64,000 nucleotides of DNA from positions 32,972,495-33,036,494 of the forward strand of contig NC_044277.2 of NCBI RefSeq assembly GCF_004027225.2. The letters run 5' to 3'. Position numbers and translations under genes: made by a program. This document shows positions 27,656-39,500 of the stretch, piece by piece. Below the pieces are notes generated by a model. That model did not search any database. It saw nothing but the letters and a program-made list of their open reading frames with translations, and had not been told where the DNA came from. Source of the DNA: Strigops habroptila (taxonomy: Eukaryota > Chordata > Aves > Psittaciformes > Psittacidae). Position 1 is the stretch's first letter. Each line of letters starts with the position of its first letter.

Positions 27656-29855
27656 TGTAAAAGGGCAAAAAGGGTACCCAGGCCTCTGGAGCAGAATAAA
27701 AAGTCAATATATTATGAGACTACCACAGGCAATCACTCAGGTCCTATTTCAGCCAATCTATGACTGTTTTCATCACCTGAGGATCTCCTTATCATATCTA
27801 TATTACACCTTACATATATAATTATGATTCCCACTCTCACAGGCAGAATGGCCTAAATATAGAGATGGTATCATTCTATTTTTATGCAAACAAACATGTG
27901 TGAAATCCCGAAGTGTCCTTTCTGGCCTCAAACTGAGTTACACCAAGGTTTCCTAACCTTTTTTTTGGGCATCACTGCCTGTGGTAGCAGTAACAAGCAC
28001 CACCAGTGATGGCAGAGCCAGCATTCTAGGCTCCATGACGTGCTATGTGCTATTTTGAGTGGCCAGAGTGCTTCTAGTTCTACACATAACTACAATTGGT
28101 ATTACATTATCTGACAACAGTACATCTCTCAGGCTGCAACTTGCACAGATTGTTGTGTGCTTAAGTTAGGAAGTGGAAACATATACCAGCTGAATAAGTC
28201 TCTCGGGACATGTCATGGATTTTAATGGATCCCTGCGAGTTTCCCATACATGCAATGGTATTGACTGCCAGGCCAGCATGGCACAGTTAAAAGAGAGAGG
28301 AATGAGACAAGCATTTGTAGAATCTTCTGAAAACAGATATTTTTTGGTTAAACTAGCTCTTCATCTGCCTGATGGATTTATGTACCTGATGGAGACAATA
28401 TCCCTGGTCATAAGAGCTGCTCTCCATAATCACTGTGTAGCGAGGAGGCACGACATGCACACTGAAGTATGCAGAAAGATCAGCAGGCTGGGGACATCAG
28501 TCATAGGTGTGAGATGTTTAAAACACTCCTGGGGTTAAATACTTCAGGTCCAGGTGTCTTCGGGATCTTGTGATATGCCAATGTCTTACTGTAGGATTAG
28601 CCAGAGGAAACAATGACAGGCTTTTGCCTTCGCAGGTCAGATGATGAATGACTTGTATTCACCACCCTAGGGAGTTTTTGGAAGATCAGATGACTGAACT
28701 CAGATCATGCCAATGACAGGCATTTGTACAAATCAACAGACCAGTTTTGATACCTTAAGTTGCCTGTTTAAAGTTCTGATGTTTAGAAGAGTTCAGGTTT
28801 CAGTGTGCTATTCAGGATATAGTGACATTGTGAACCCATGGAAAAGTTGTAAACATGCACAGGACTTTCAGTTTTATAAACCTAAACCATAAGTCATATG
28901 TATGTAATGCACTGTGGAAAAATGTAATATGGTTTTAGCTTGAAAACACAAATATAACAGATAGGAAAAAACCCAAACAAACCCCAGAACAAAAAATAAC
29001 CCAACAACAGTTTTTGATAGAAGAAAAAGTTTTAGATAGAATAAGCCAGTAAATAAAACCTTGCTTATTTTCCACTGCTATGCCACACACTGAATGAACT
29101 GGGTAAAACACCATGTGTTACTGCAGATCTTTAACTAGTCACTTAGCAAATTATATTAAAATATATATGATTATATTATTTTTTATATTTCTAAACTAGA
29201 AACTGAGAATACTTCTGTGGCACAGAACAGTAAAAATCGCTAACCTTAAAATGGATTTGGCACTACCCACAAAGACCCAGGTTAGCTGTATTCTCCCTTT
29301 GCTCCTACTACCTATTACATCCTACTGTGACCTGAATTGTAAGACAGGTGAAGCAACATCTGAAGGTCTGTATTATGCATAGGGCCAGAAAGCTGTGATT
29401 GCAACCTCCACAAAGAGCAATTGCTTGCTGAATCTGGTTACGCTAGAGTTGAATATTGCCTACACTGAATCTCATACTCTACTTGCAACATCAGGTTTCA
29501 GGTCCCCCTGTGCTCAAGCATCTACTCCTCAGTAGCCTGACCTGATTGATTCACAATTCAGCATATAATTACCTCAGTTACCTTGATTTCTTTTCTGGTA
29601 TAGTGTGTCACCATCTTCCCTAGCATGCAGCAACACAATTGATGGTGAAATTACACAACGCAGTCCTATTTGTAACCAGAGGTTTTGGTTAGCTATTAGT
29701 TTATCAAATCATAGAAGTTTTTCAGCTGCAGTTTTCTGCCGCTTTCTTCTTACAAAATTAATCTGGACTGTATATTTCCCTTCTCTTCTTGAGAGTTTCT
29801 ACTTCTGCCTTTAAGGAGAATTTTAAGAATATTTTCTTAGACAGTCTTAAAATGC
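27656..29855. other. Intergenic sequence, no gene recognised
   Basis: Includes an unrecognised 107-codon open frame at 28215-28538 and a string near 27943 (AAGGTTTCCTAACCTTTTTT) that faintly recalls a hAT transposon end. Neither can be supported further. Confidence 0.65.
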
Positions 29856-30021
29856 AGTTGTGGCTGCCCCGTTCCTGAAAGAGTTTAAGGCTAGGTTGGA
29901 TGGGGCTTTGAGCAGCCCGGTCTAGTAGAATGTGTCCCTGCCCATGGGAGGGGAGTTGGAACTAGATGATTTTTAAGGTCCCTTCCAACCCAAACCATTC
30001 TATGATTCTATGATTCTATGA
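29856..30021 (+). mobile_element. CR1 LINE 3' end, plus strand
   Basis: A short 3' fragment with GGCTAGGTTGGATGGGGCTT, TTAAGGTCCCTTCCAACCCA and a tail of about three ATTCTATG units. An AT-rich simple repeat begins about 75 nt after the tail. Confidence 0.92.
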
Positions 30022-30096
30022 ATTTGGAGCTGAATGCTGTCAGGTACATACAGCTGTATAACATGCTATACATTTCAGCCCTATTTTTAAACACAA

Positions 30097-30204
30097 AAAT
30101 ATAAAAATATATATTTATATACATTTATATAAATATATATTTATACAAATTATATATATTTATATAGATAAATTTATACAAATAAACTATTATATAAACT
30201 TATA
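30097..30204. repeat. AT-rich degenerate microsatellite
   Basis: Repeated TATATATTTATATAAAT-type units, almost without G or C, starting about 75 nt after a CR1 tail. Confidence 0.9.
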
Positions 30205-32020
30205 AATGCATATGTATAACTTTCGCTTTGGATGTTAAGTCTTGAGCCATTTTAATCTCTGGTCAACACACATATGTCAATACATTTTTTGTTAACCAAC
30301 TATAGTGAATATAGTTGTCATTATCTGGTGAGAATTTCAGCCACTGGTTCTGGCAGATCCATATTTGTTCTCTTCGGAACAAGTAACAGCCACAGAATGC
30401 ATGTATTGACATGATATTGCACAAAATCAAGATGCTTAAAATGGATTTAAAATGGAACAACTGAGCCCATTTACTAGGGCAAATGGTACTGAGAGAGAAT
30501 TTACGAGATTTATTCTGAAGGTGGGCTGCCCAGACCTTTTTTTAAGGAATTCTATGAGGACTCTGTCAGTTATATCGTTCTTTCTAAGTGGTTATTTCAC
30601 AACAATCAAGGTTTTACTCTTGAAACTGGACTTGAAATTGAGGTTATTTTCTTCTACTACTACTCCTATTATTTTCTAATTACCTTGGTCTATTTCCGCC
30701 TTTTCATTCAGTTTGTTGAAGTCCTAAGTATCATCTACAATGACTATGCTGCTTTCACTAACTAATAAAACATTCCACTAAACTCAGGTGTGTCAGCTTT
30801 ACTGCCCCAAAGTCGATAATTGGTTTAGATCAGCTCAATGTAAGTGGCATAAGCAGACTGATGGCTTTGTGCTATTGCATGTCAGGTTTTCTCTTCTGTC
30901 ATTAAAGAAGTGCAGAAACAAACTGTGTGTATATACTGAATCATTCACACTGTATATCATTAGCTGTGATCTGTTTCTTGTTGTATTGTTACAAACAATA
31001 TATTTTTTGATTTAGAATGAATAGCGAAGTAAACAATGTCACAGTTTAGCATGTTTGTAAGAAAGCTACTAATATCCAAGCTGATATTTACAGTCCTAAA
31101 ACAATCCATGTAATAAAGTTTCTACTAACATTATAAACACAAAAAAGGCACCTGGTGTAAATATTTATACTGCAGAGATCCTGGTCCAGCTTAGGCTAGG
31201 TCTATGAAGATGGCAGGGGCAGACAGGACTTCAAGTCTTTTAGTCAGCTTCTGATACAGGCAAGGCACGACCTAGCTCTAGGAGAAGTCATACAGCCCAT
31301 TTCTCCATCATCTGACGTCTCAGTTACTCTGGGCCAGCAGCATTTCCAGACTTTCAACTTGTGTAGGCAAGACTCTTAGATAAAGCATCTTTCAAATCTT
31401 TCTAACACATCCCTATTTTTCAGCAGCTCTCAGTTGTATTTTAATTTTTCATGGCAAGATGTTTTTAGCTGGAGTGACTGATTATCTTGGTGTAGTTTAA
31501 ACAGTACTTTTAAGAAAATAATTATTTTTTGAATGGCTTATGACTCTCAATAAACAGAATGAGTCATATTAACGGATGTGGTATTGCTTGTTACCAGATG
31601 TAAATATACTGCTATCTTGTGACTTCCTATGCAACCTAATTGATCAGCATATGGCTGTCATATTATTTGTTGCTCTGTTTAAGTAATGCAATCACTATGG
31701 CCATTCCAAACACACAGTTGGAAGTTTAATGCAGTGGGCAAAGCTGACAAATGTTGTAAAAGGGTAAATAATTTCAGAGGGTCTGAAAGAGTTATGAACC
31801 ACATTTTAATGGAGTATTTACTGCTGTGGGTATCTTTGAAACGTCCTAATAGGAAGTAAAGTAAATCGGCTACTGTCATGGATGCAAAAATACCACAAAA
31901 GGTCAATCCAGTTGGCTATAAAAAAGGATATGGACATACAAATCAATTTGTTTATTGCCAAATAGCTACCGGCTAGGCTTAAACCATGACAACAATATAG
32001 AAGCAGTAATGGCCAAGAAT

Positions 32021-32134
32021 TCCTCTTTCTTTCTCCCCTGACTGCCTCCTTCTCCTTCCTGCCTTTTGCCTGCCTCCCTCTCCCTTGCCATCCCAGCCCT
32101 TCTTCTTTCCCTTTCTTCCCTTTCCTTTTTCCCT
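32021..32134 (+). repeat. Polypyrimidine (CT-rich) tract
   Basis: Nearly pure C/T over about 115 bases with only a few G/A interruptions. Open frames on either strand here are artefacts of the tract. Confidence 0.9.
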
Positions 32135-33330
32135 GACATAAGGTTTGGGCTATTTTTATTTCTCATTATAGAAATACCTGGAATTATACATATAAACTCA
32201 GGTTCTCTATGCACTTGTGAAAGACAGAAACCTAACTCCCTACTAGTTTTATGTAATTCACGTGTCATTTCATAGAGTTTATAAAATGAAAGGATTATTC
32301 ATAGTTATTTCAGTAAACTTTTATCTAAAAATCCTGTGTTATTTCAATGGCAATGACTACTAGGATGCACTATAACAGGCCCTACTAGTTTTTCTAGACA
32401 CTAGAAAATTACTGTTGGCAAAATCTGCAGAGTTTTTTGTTATTAAATAATTACTTAACATGTTTTTTTCCATTATTAGGACTCCCATAAAATCTCCAGG
32501 TTTTGATAGCAAATATAATGGCTAACAATATTGGAAACAGCACCTCCTCCTTTTTTTTAAGATAAAGTATAACTGAAGATTTTCTGAAGTTCTGTTTTCT
32601 TATCATATTTCATGCAGATTAATGCATATTATTTTGACATATGTTTCTGTATGTTCTTACATAAAAATTATAACATTTGTGAAGACCAGATAAAATAAGT
32701 TGTTTGCTGTTTTTAATTCCTGAATATAAATACAGAATCTGTCTAACACTCCATGTGTTATACTCAGGGAAAGCATACAAGCTGGTTAGACTTAAGAGGA
32801 AAAGAAATTCTTAATAGCTCATACTTGTTTAGTGCTGAATATAGGATATTAGACAAAATCAACTATTTGTCAAGCACTGAGACAAGTACAGAATTAAGGA
32901 ATGAGTCCTGGTTGCTTTAATCTCTTTGGTTTTGAAATAAACAGAACACATTTTCCATTGAAGGCATCCCATTATGCTTTCCTGGGTTGGTGAAACTGCA
33001 AAAATGCAGCAGATGTAACTGTTAAGTACCCAATATTTGACAATCCTGTGCTAGGAAAGGAGTGGCTCGATGACATCCCTCTTTCCCAGGGCAGTTGCAA
33101 AAATGTGCTAATGTTCTTGGTGCTGAACTAGTAACTCAAAGACTGGTACAGCCAGTGAAATACTGGAACAATTTTGACATACTTCTAATATATGCCAGAA
33201 ATCATAGTCGAGAAGAAATGAAGGATTTTGAATTTTTTTGAAAGATATCTTCTGGTTTGGCAAGAATAGATGAGGTGATTCACAATGATTTTTACTGAAG
33301 TACTTCTGTGAAAGTGTTAGAATTCTTTAA

Positions 33331-33380
33331 ATTACATACTAATGACTTAAATATAATTACATACTAATGACTTAAATATA
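33331..33380. repeat. Perfect 25-bp tandem duplication
   Basis: Two identical head-to-tail copies beginning ATTACATACTAATGACTTAA. Not part of a recognised element. Confidence 0.97.
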
Positions 33381-34964
33381 CTGGATAATATACTACAGAC
33401 TGTCATCCCATTGAAATTCAGCTGTATCTATAGTTATCAGAATTTTCACTAAGTAAAAATAAATATGTATCCAAGAAGCAAGGGTGTAATGCATTGTTTT
33501 CAATGTGGTATAGTAACTTTTTATTTTAATTAAATGAAGTGATAATGAAGTTATATATGAAAAAAAAGTCTTTATGGAAGCCACACATTCATGCAGAAGA
33601 TAGCACAGTGCAAACACTAAGCTTGAACTTAATACAGGTTTTACCTTTAGATATATATTCCATGTTATTTTAGCAACATTCATCTTGTTTCTTGCTTTGA
33701 AATCCGTTTCAGTGTCTCTGTTCCAAAGAACAGAAACAGAGTCATTAGAGAAAATGTTGAAGAAAAATTGACAAATTATACAGAGAATATTCAACCGTAT
33801 GTATTTGGAAAATATTTCTGACTAAAATCTAATTGTGAACCTGCCAAGTGGTTTCACCTTTCACTGTGCTGCGTAGTTGGTGTGTTTTGATATTGTGGCT
33901 GAACCGTGCATACTCTTTCCCATCTTCAGTTTATAATTCAAGCACAATTTGCTTTTTTACATATATAAAACTTTTGTTCTCTTTGATTTTTCTGCTGGGT
34001 TTGATACTGTAATACCATTTCATTTTTTTCTCTGATACAGTGTACTTTGATGTGCCTTTCTGCTTTTCTCTGTATATGTTATCACCAGCTGTCACACGAC
34101 TTATGGAGCGCTGCTGGTTCCTCCCCAAATTCTCTCTGACTTGTATCACTCCAAAAAATAAACTTTTCACAAGTGGTCTTCCTAATTCCTTAGTGTCAAT
34201 TTAAAAAAAAAAAAAAGAAATCTTAAAAATTGATAAATAATTCAGGTTGGTGGTATTTAAGCACCTAATTCCCCTTTATTTGATCAGGACCTATTTTAAT
34301 GTAGCACTTACTGACTTTTAAATGTTAAAGAATGCTTTCAACACATTTATGACAAGGTCTATAAAAGATGCTGCCAAGTTTATTTCCACACTGCATGCAG
34401 CCTTTGGCTGACACAACTGCATCCTGGAGGTCTTCCTTCATCACTTTATACTGTCTTTTCCTTGCTCTTTCCTTAAGAGGAGTATCTAGGAACTAGGGAC
34501 CTAAATGTCATTGAAGCATAGGTCCCAGTGTTTCTCAGCCCTCATGCTTGATTTGTAAATCCCTACCCCTGGTATGGTATGAGAAAAAAATGCAACCTAG
34601 CCATCAGGAAAAGAGAGAGGGAGATGTCTTTGGAACACTGTTAATTTATGTCTGAGTAGTCAAAAGCATGACTTCACTCTCAGAGCAACAGAAATGGTTA
34701 CAATGAGTTCATTAGCCTCATTAAATGTTCTGAAATTAAGTCCTAATGTACACCTGGAATTCTTGTAAGTGCTATAGCTTCTGCAGCTGCCTATTTTAAT
34801 ATTCACAGAAAATAAACCCTACAAATTGACAATTTGGAAACAGTAAGAACAAGCATGAACAGTTCCCAGGAGGCTGTTAGGATGTGGGGAAGAAGATGAA
34901 AGAACAGTTTGGTTTGCTAAGTCTGACAAAATCATTGTGTCAAAGGGCCACCTTTTAGAGAGTG

Positions 34965-35250
34965 TCCTCTTCAAAATAATTCCAAAGGATAGATACCATG
35001 GTAAGGGAATACTAGCTTAAAGCAGAAAACAATGTTTAGCAAGAGGAAATGGTCATCCTTAGTTCATGAATAAATTTAGTTTGGAAATTGCAGAAACACT
35101 CCTAACTATGAAAGCAGTAAGGTATTGGAGAGGCCTTTAAGCAGGAGCAGAAGCAAGAATCTTAACTAGCTTTAAGGTAGAATTTGTTCATCTGATGAAT
35201 GGCATGGCGTGACCACTCTGGTTATCAGATGACTGAATTTAGTGATAATC
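34965..35250 (+). mobile_element. Ancient CR1/L3-like 3' relic, plus strand
   Basis: Loose similarity to old amniote CR1/L3 ends: CAGAAACACTCCTAACTATG followed by AAAGCAGTAAGGTATTGGAG has the layout of the usual 'ctaactgt-agagtagtgaggcactgga' segment. The remainder has drifted beyond recognition and boundaries are rough. Confidence 0.4.
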
Positions 35251-35892
35251 CCTTTTCAAAAAACATTCATTTTTGAAGTTTCCCCATGGAAAATGACATG
35301 GCGATTTGAAGGAAATTAGGTTTTCTGACTGAGAACAACTATTCAATATGCACAAAATTCCAACCATCTCCATGTCAATGAATCAGTGTGCTGTATTGTC
35401 TAGTCACCTGCTGAAACAAGAGTCTGATCACATTTCATGCTTCAAGCACTGCATGGCAGCACTGGAAAATAACTTTAACTGCACTGGTAAGTCCACAAAA
35501 TCTATCAAAACTACTCTTTCTCAGGTTCCATATTTTTTAAAGATACTCGTGCTGTAAAGCTTCAACTATTTTTGTGTATGCATCTGCTTTCTATTTACTG
35601 AGATAGAGACTCCATATCCAAAGAGACAGATAAATAGAATTATGTAGTGATGTGAGACAACTTCTGTAGGGAGATATGTCTAAGTTGCTTGATTGTTGTG
35701 TAGTTAGAAAGCTGTTCTCTGTCTGTCTCCTCGAGTCACTAAGCTATCTAGTCATGAACACTGCTAGCATGGCTGAGTTACAATGCTTGGTGGGTTTCAG
35801 CAGGTTAGGGAAAGATGAGCTGCAGAATCAGAGGCTCCACCCTTGTCAAATATCAATCTAGAAGACTTAATCTAAATTTTTTTACCTAAAAA

Positions 35893-35922
35893 TAAATTTA
35901 GATAAGACTTTATCTAAATTTA
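35893..35922. repeat. Perfect inverted repeat (13-bp arms, 4-nt loop)
   Basis: TAAATTTAGATAA, loop GACT, TTATCTAAATTTA. Similar AT-rich words (ATCTAAATT at 35869, TCTAAATA at 35938) lie on both sides. Confidence 0.9.
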
Positions 35923-37935
35923 GAATAAGTATTTTACTCTAAATATTTTGGCTTTGTCCAGCTTCTGTGTGATCAAAATGATAAAAAACCTTGAAAATAT
36001 GCCTCTTTGAACCACAAATTGAACCCCTTGTTTAATAATCAGAAAGGCTTATGGATTCTGAAGCAAGAAGATGAAATCAGATAGATCTTATATTTGTGAT
36101 GCTGCTTGGAGAATATGAGCTACTTTCCCCAGATTGCACAATTATGTATTTTAGTATATGTGGTAAGACAATTTGATTGATACATGGTAACACAAGAAAA
36201 CATTGTTCTGTATCAAAATGCTGGCTACAGCCTAATGCAAATGGGGCCAAGGAGTCATTTGAGAATTCATTCAAATGAACCAAGCAATTTTGTGGCACTT
36301 TGAAAATAAAAAGTGCAGAAAACAAAGTATGATTTATATTTCAAAAAGAAAGCACATGCGACTCACGCTGCCCCATATTGCATTAGGTATTGATCACAGT
36401 CAGCTACTTTTTATATGGCAATTCTAGTTTTTGAAACATTTATTAGTAAAGTGAATCTTCATAAGTGGACAGTACTCCTCTTTGGTGATGTTTAGACTTT
36501 CCATTAAAAGCAATTAGTTCATTGCAAATAGGTAAACAAGTACCCTCCAGTGACTACCTAACAAACTGAAAATACTCTAAGATATTGAATTAGGAAAAAA
36601 CTTCTGGTACGGAAGGTACATTTGCAGCCAGAAATGAAAATGGATGGGGTTGGATTAGATGTATTAAAACCAGAAAGCTTCAAGGATCACTTGATGAGTA
36701 CCAATGCTCCTCCCACACCGAGCAATGCATACCTACCTCTTTTAAATAAGCGTCTGCCTACACAGAGTGAGCCACCAGGTGACACAACTGGCGGCTTCAC
36801 ACGTCACAAGAACTTACTGATATAAACATCAGATAAGGATTTAAATAGTCCTATCTTTGTGTTCTTTATATATGTGTTGCTTCAGAGAGAAATCAACTGC
36901 AAACATCTTGAATGGTAAGTGTAATATAGTTTTCATGTAGCTCTGATTCTTCCGCTCAAAGTTTTGTTGGGCCTATTTTTCTTTTGCTTTTAGGGAGATT
37001 TCTGTGTTAAAAATACAAGGTAGAATATTTGGAATTCATATTTAAATGTAAATTTGGCATAATTTCAGTTAATTGAAGAACTATGATACATATATTAGTA
37101 AATTTTAATAAAAAACTTTTTAAAAGCAGGAAAAAGCAAGTAATATACAAATAATATGACATCCTTTCATGTTCAGTATTACTTTACATTTCTTTTTATT
37201 GGCAAAACTTTTTCGCAGTCTAGTTTTTCTTTTGACCACCAGCCATTGCCTTTTTTCCCCAGTAGATTCATATGAAAAACATTCTAAGTATTGCATCTAC
37301 CTTACTGGTAGATATTAACTCTATTTCTAAACAATGTTTGTAAAAATGAAATATTTCATTATATTTGCTTAGACTAAAATAGACTATTATTATGGAGGGT
37401 CTGGTCATAGTTTCATATCTGCTAAAAATTAAATAGAAAATATATTTCAAACAAATACCCATATCTACTGTATCTAATAAGCATACAAAACTTAGTGAAA
37501 CTTGTCCGAATTATTTTGATATGACCACCATCCTTCAGTTAGGACAAGAATGTCCAGAACCTGGGGAAATCAAGTCAAAACTCAACAAGTTTTAAGAACA
37601 AGCTAAAATACGCAGTAGTGTACTTAAATTAACATTATTTTGGCCTTTTTCTTCTTTCTTGGATTATATTTGTTCAATCTGACTAATTTAAAAAGAAACT
37701 ATGTATTTCCATCTTTTACAAACTCAGGTACATAAGGATCATGTTCACTCAATTATACAGGTAACCATTTTCAAGATAATGTTCTCTTTAATTTTAAAAT
37801 AAATATATACTTGATTTGCACTATAGAACATAGATTTTAGTATTTCTCATTTTTAACAAGTCTTTTTTTCCTAACCTGATAGAAAAATAGTTTATTATAC
37901 CAAAAGTGCTGTTTCACAGTTTCAGTGCAATTCAC

Positions 37936-38132
37936 TATGAGGATGGTGAGACACTGGCACAGCTTGCCCGGAGAAGTTTTGGCTGCTCCATCCCTGGCAG
38001 TGTTCAAGGCCAGGTTGGACGGGCCTTTGGGCAACCTGCTCTAGTGGAAGATGTCCCTGCCTGTGGCAGGGGGTTGGAACTAGATGATCTTCAAAGTCCC
38101 TTCCAACCCAAACCATTCTATTATTCTATGAT
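37936..38132 (+). mobile_element. CR1 LINE 3' end, plus strand
   Basis: Begins in the ORF2 end (GGATGGTGAGACACTGGCAC), continues through TTCAAGGCCAGGTTGGACGG, and ends in CCATTCTATTATTCTATG. First of three same-strand CR1 tails within 1.6 kb. Confidence 0.93.
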
Positions 38133-38817
38133 AATAATGAATGCATGAAAACATTCAACAGAATGATAAATAAAGCAGTTAATGTAACTGTAATAATGAA
38201 TTATTCCTAGTTATTTTGTCTTTCTGTTGCTCTGTATGGTAAACTCATTTATATTCCTAAAGAGTGTTATGAATTACTAGGACACATTCTGACAGATTTT
38301 CCTTAATACAGTCATTTTTAAGAACTCCTACCTTTAAAGATGTTTGTCAACAACAGGTCAATACCAGTGAGGCCAGACTGTATCTCCGAAAGAGCAGAAG
38401 TCATTGAAGACACCTTCCAACTTTTTAGAGAAGACAGAGTAGGAGGTTGTGATTAAGACATCTTTATAGAGGACAGATTTTGCCAGATAGGATGTCCAGA
38501 AATGAAAAAGGTTTCTAAGTAGGCAGAGTAATGAATGAAAAGTATTGTTGCAATGAGGGTGCTGTTCTCTGACAGGCATGGCAGCATAAATACTGTGTAG
38601 GGGAAATCTGCAGATGGATGTTAGGACAGCAATGGTGATGTAAAATACATAGCTGATGAGAAAAGACCAAGTAGCACTAAGAAATAATGCTTTCTGAATG
38701 TACTCTTGGTCAGCAAGAAAGTGCAAAAATTACACTGCAGGTAGGATTTAGGCTTCTGAAATCTAGAAGTGTCTTGCCTAAAACAAACCTTTGCCTAACC
38801 TTACATGTATAAATATC

Positions 38818-38923
38818 CCAAGGCACCTGTATCTAGTTGAAGATGCCCCTGCTCATTGCAGGGCAGTTGGACTAAATGACCATCAGAGGTCCCTTCCAAC
38901 ACAAACTATTCTGTGCTTCTATG
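38818..38923 (+). mobile_element. CR1 LINE 3' end, short, plus strand
   Basis: About 105 bases: TCTAGTTGAAGATGCCCCTG, then CAGAGGTCCCTTCCAACACA and a worn tail ATTCTGTGCTTCTATG. The diagnostic bases differ from the neighbouring copies, pointing to another subfamily. Confidence 0.88.
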
Positions 38924-39345
38924 TATTTCTCAAGGTTTTTAGAGTTCGTGCAACTGGAGGTATAGCTTCACAATATTCAAACTGAAACAAACTTGTCCCT
39001 AATAAGCAGTGCAATGCATATATACCAATCCTCAGTGTGATCGGACTTGATGGACCAGAAAGTTTCTGAAGCCTGATAATTCAGCTTTTCCTAAATTACA
39101 TAGTTAGGGGAAGCCCAGGATTGAGGTCACTGATTCACAGATAGTTTTGGGTTTGGTCAGTGGTAGCCAAGAGTAAAACACAAAACCGGTCCTGGAGGCA
39201 GGAGCAAGAAGGTAAGTTCTCCAGTGTGGGAGGGAACCAGATGTCAGCACTTTGACCCTGACAGTCTCCGGCTATACATTGGCACAGCTTGAACAGGAGG
39301 AGGAGAGAGCATCACTACCAGAAAGCAAGCTGCCATTTGGTTGCC

Positions 39346-39500
39346 ATGAATGCTCCATCCCTGGCAGTGTTCCAGGCCAGGCTGGACAGAGCCTTGGGTG
39401 ACATGGTTTAGTGCGAGGTGCCCCTGGCCATGGGAGGGGGGTTGGAACTAGATGATCTTTAGGTCCGTTCCAACCCTAACTATTCTATGATTCTATGATG
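39346..39500 (+). mobile_element. CR1 LINE 3' end, plus strand
   Basis: Contains CCATCCCTGGCAGTGTTCCA, GACATGGTTTAGTGCGAGG and an intact ATTCTATGATTCTATG tail. It shares the ACATGGTTTAGTGCGAGG variant with the CR1 in TRPA1 intron 7, so both belong to one, probably younger, subfamily. Confidence 0.93.

Larger units (their letters stand above)
30205..37935. other. Intergenic sequence, only simple repeats and one relic
   Basis: AT-rich. Apart from the CT tract, the tandem duplication, the inverted repeat, an A-run at 34203-34216 and the ancient CR1/L3-like relic, nothing is recognised. Confidence 0.7.

Noticed and set aside
27940..27970. String resembling a hAT transposon terminal repeat
   Set aside because: Only one end was seen, no matching inverted end or 8-bp target duplication was found nearby, and the word is short.
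28215..28538. 107-codon plus-strand open frame
   Set aside because: No recognisable domain, isolated, no supporting signals.
31966..32268. 100-codon minus-strand open frame rich in Arg, Glu and Lys
   Set aside because: It is simply the translation of the purine strand of the CT tract.
38358..38726. 122-codon minus-strand open frame with hydrophobic stretches
   Set aside because: It looks membrane-like only because AT-rich DNA encodes Phe, Leu and Ile; no family was recognised and it sits between CR1 fragments. A BLASTP hit to a conserved protein would change this.
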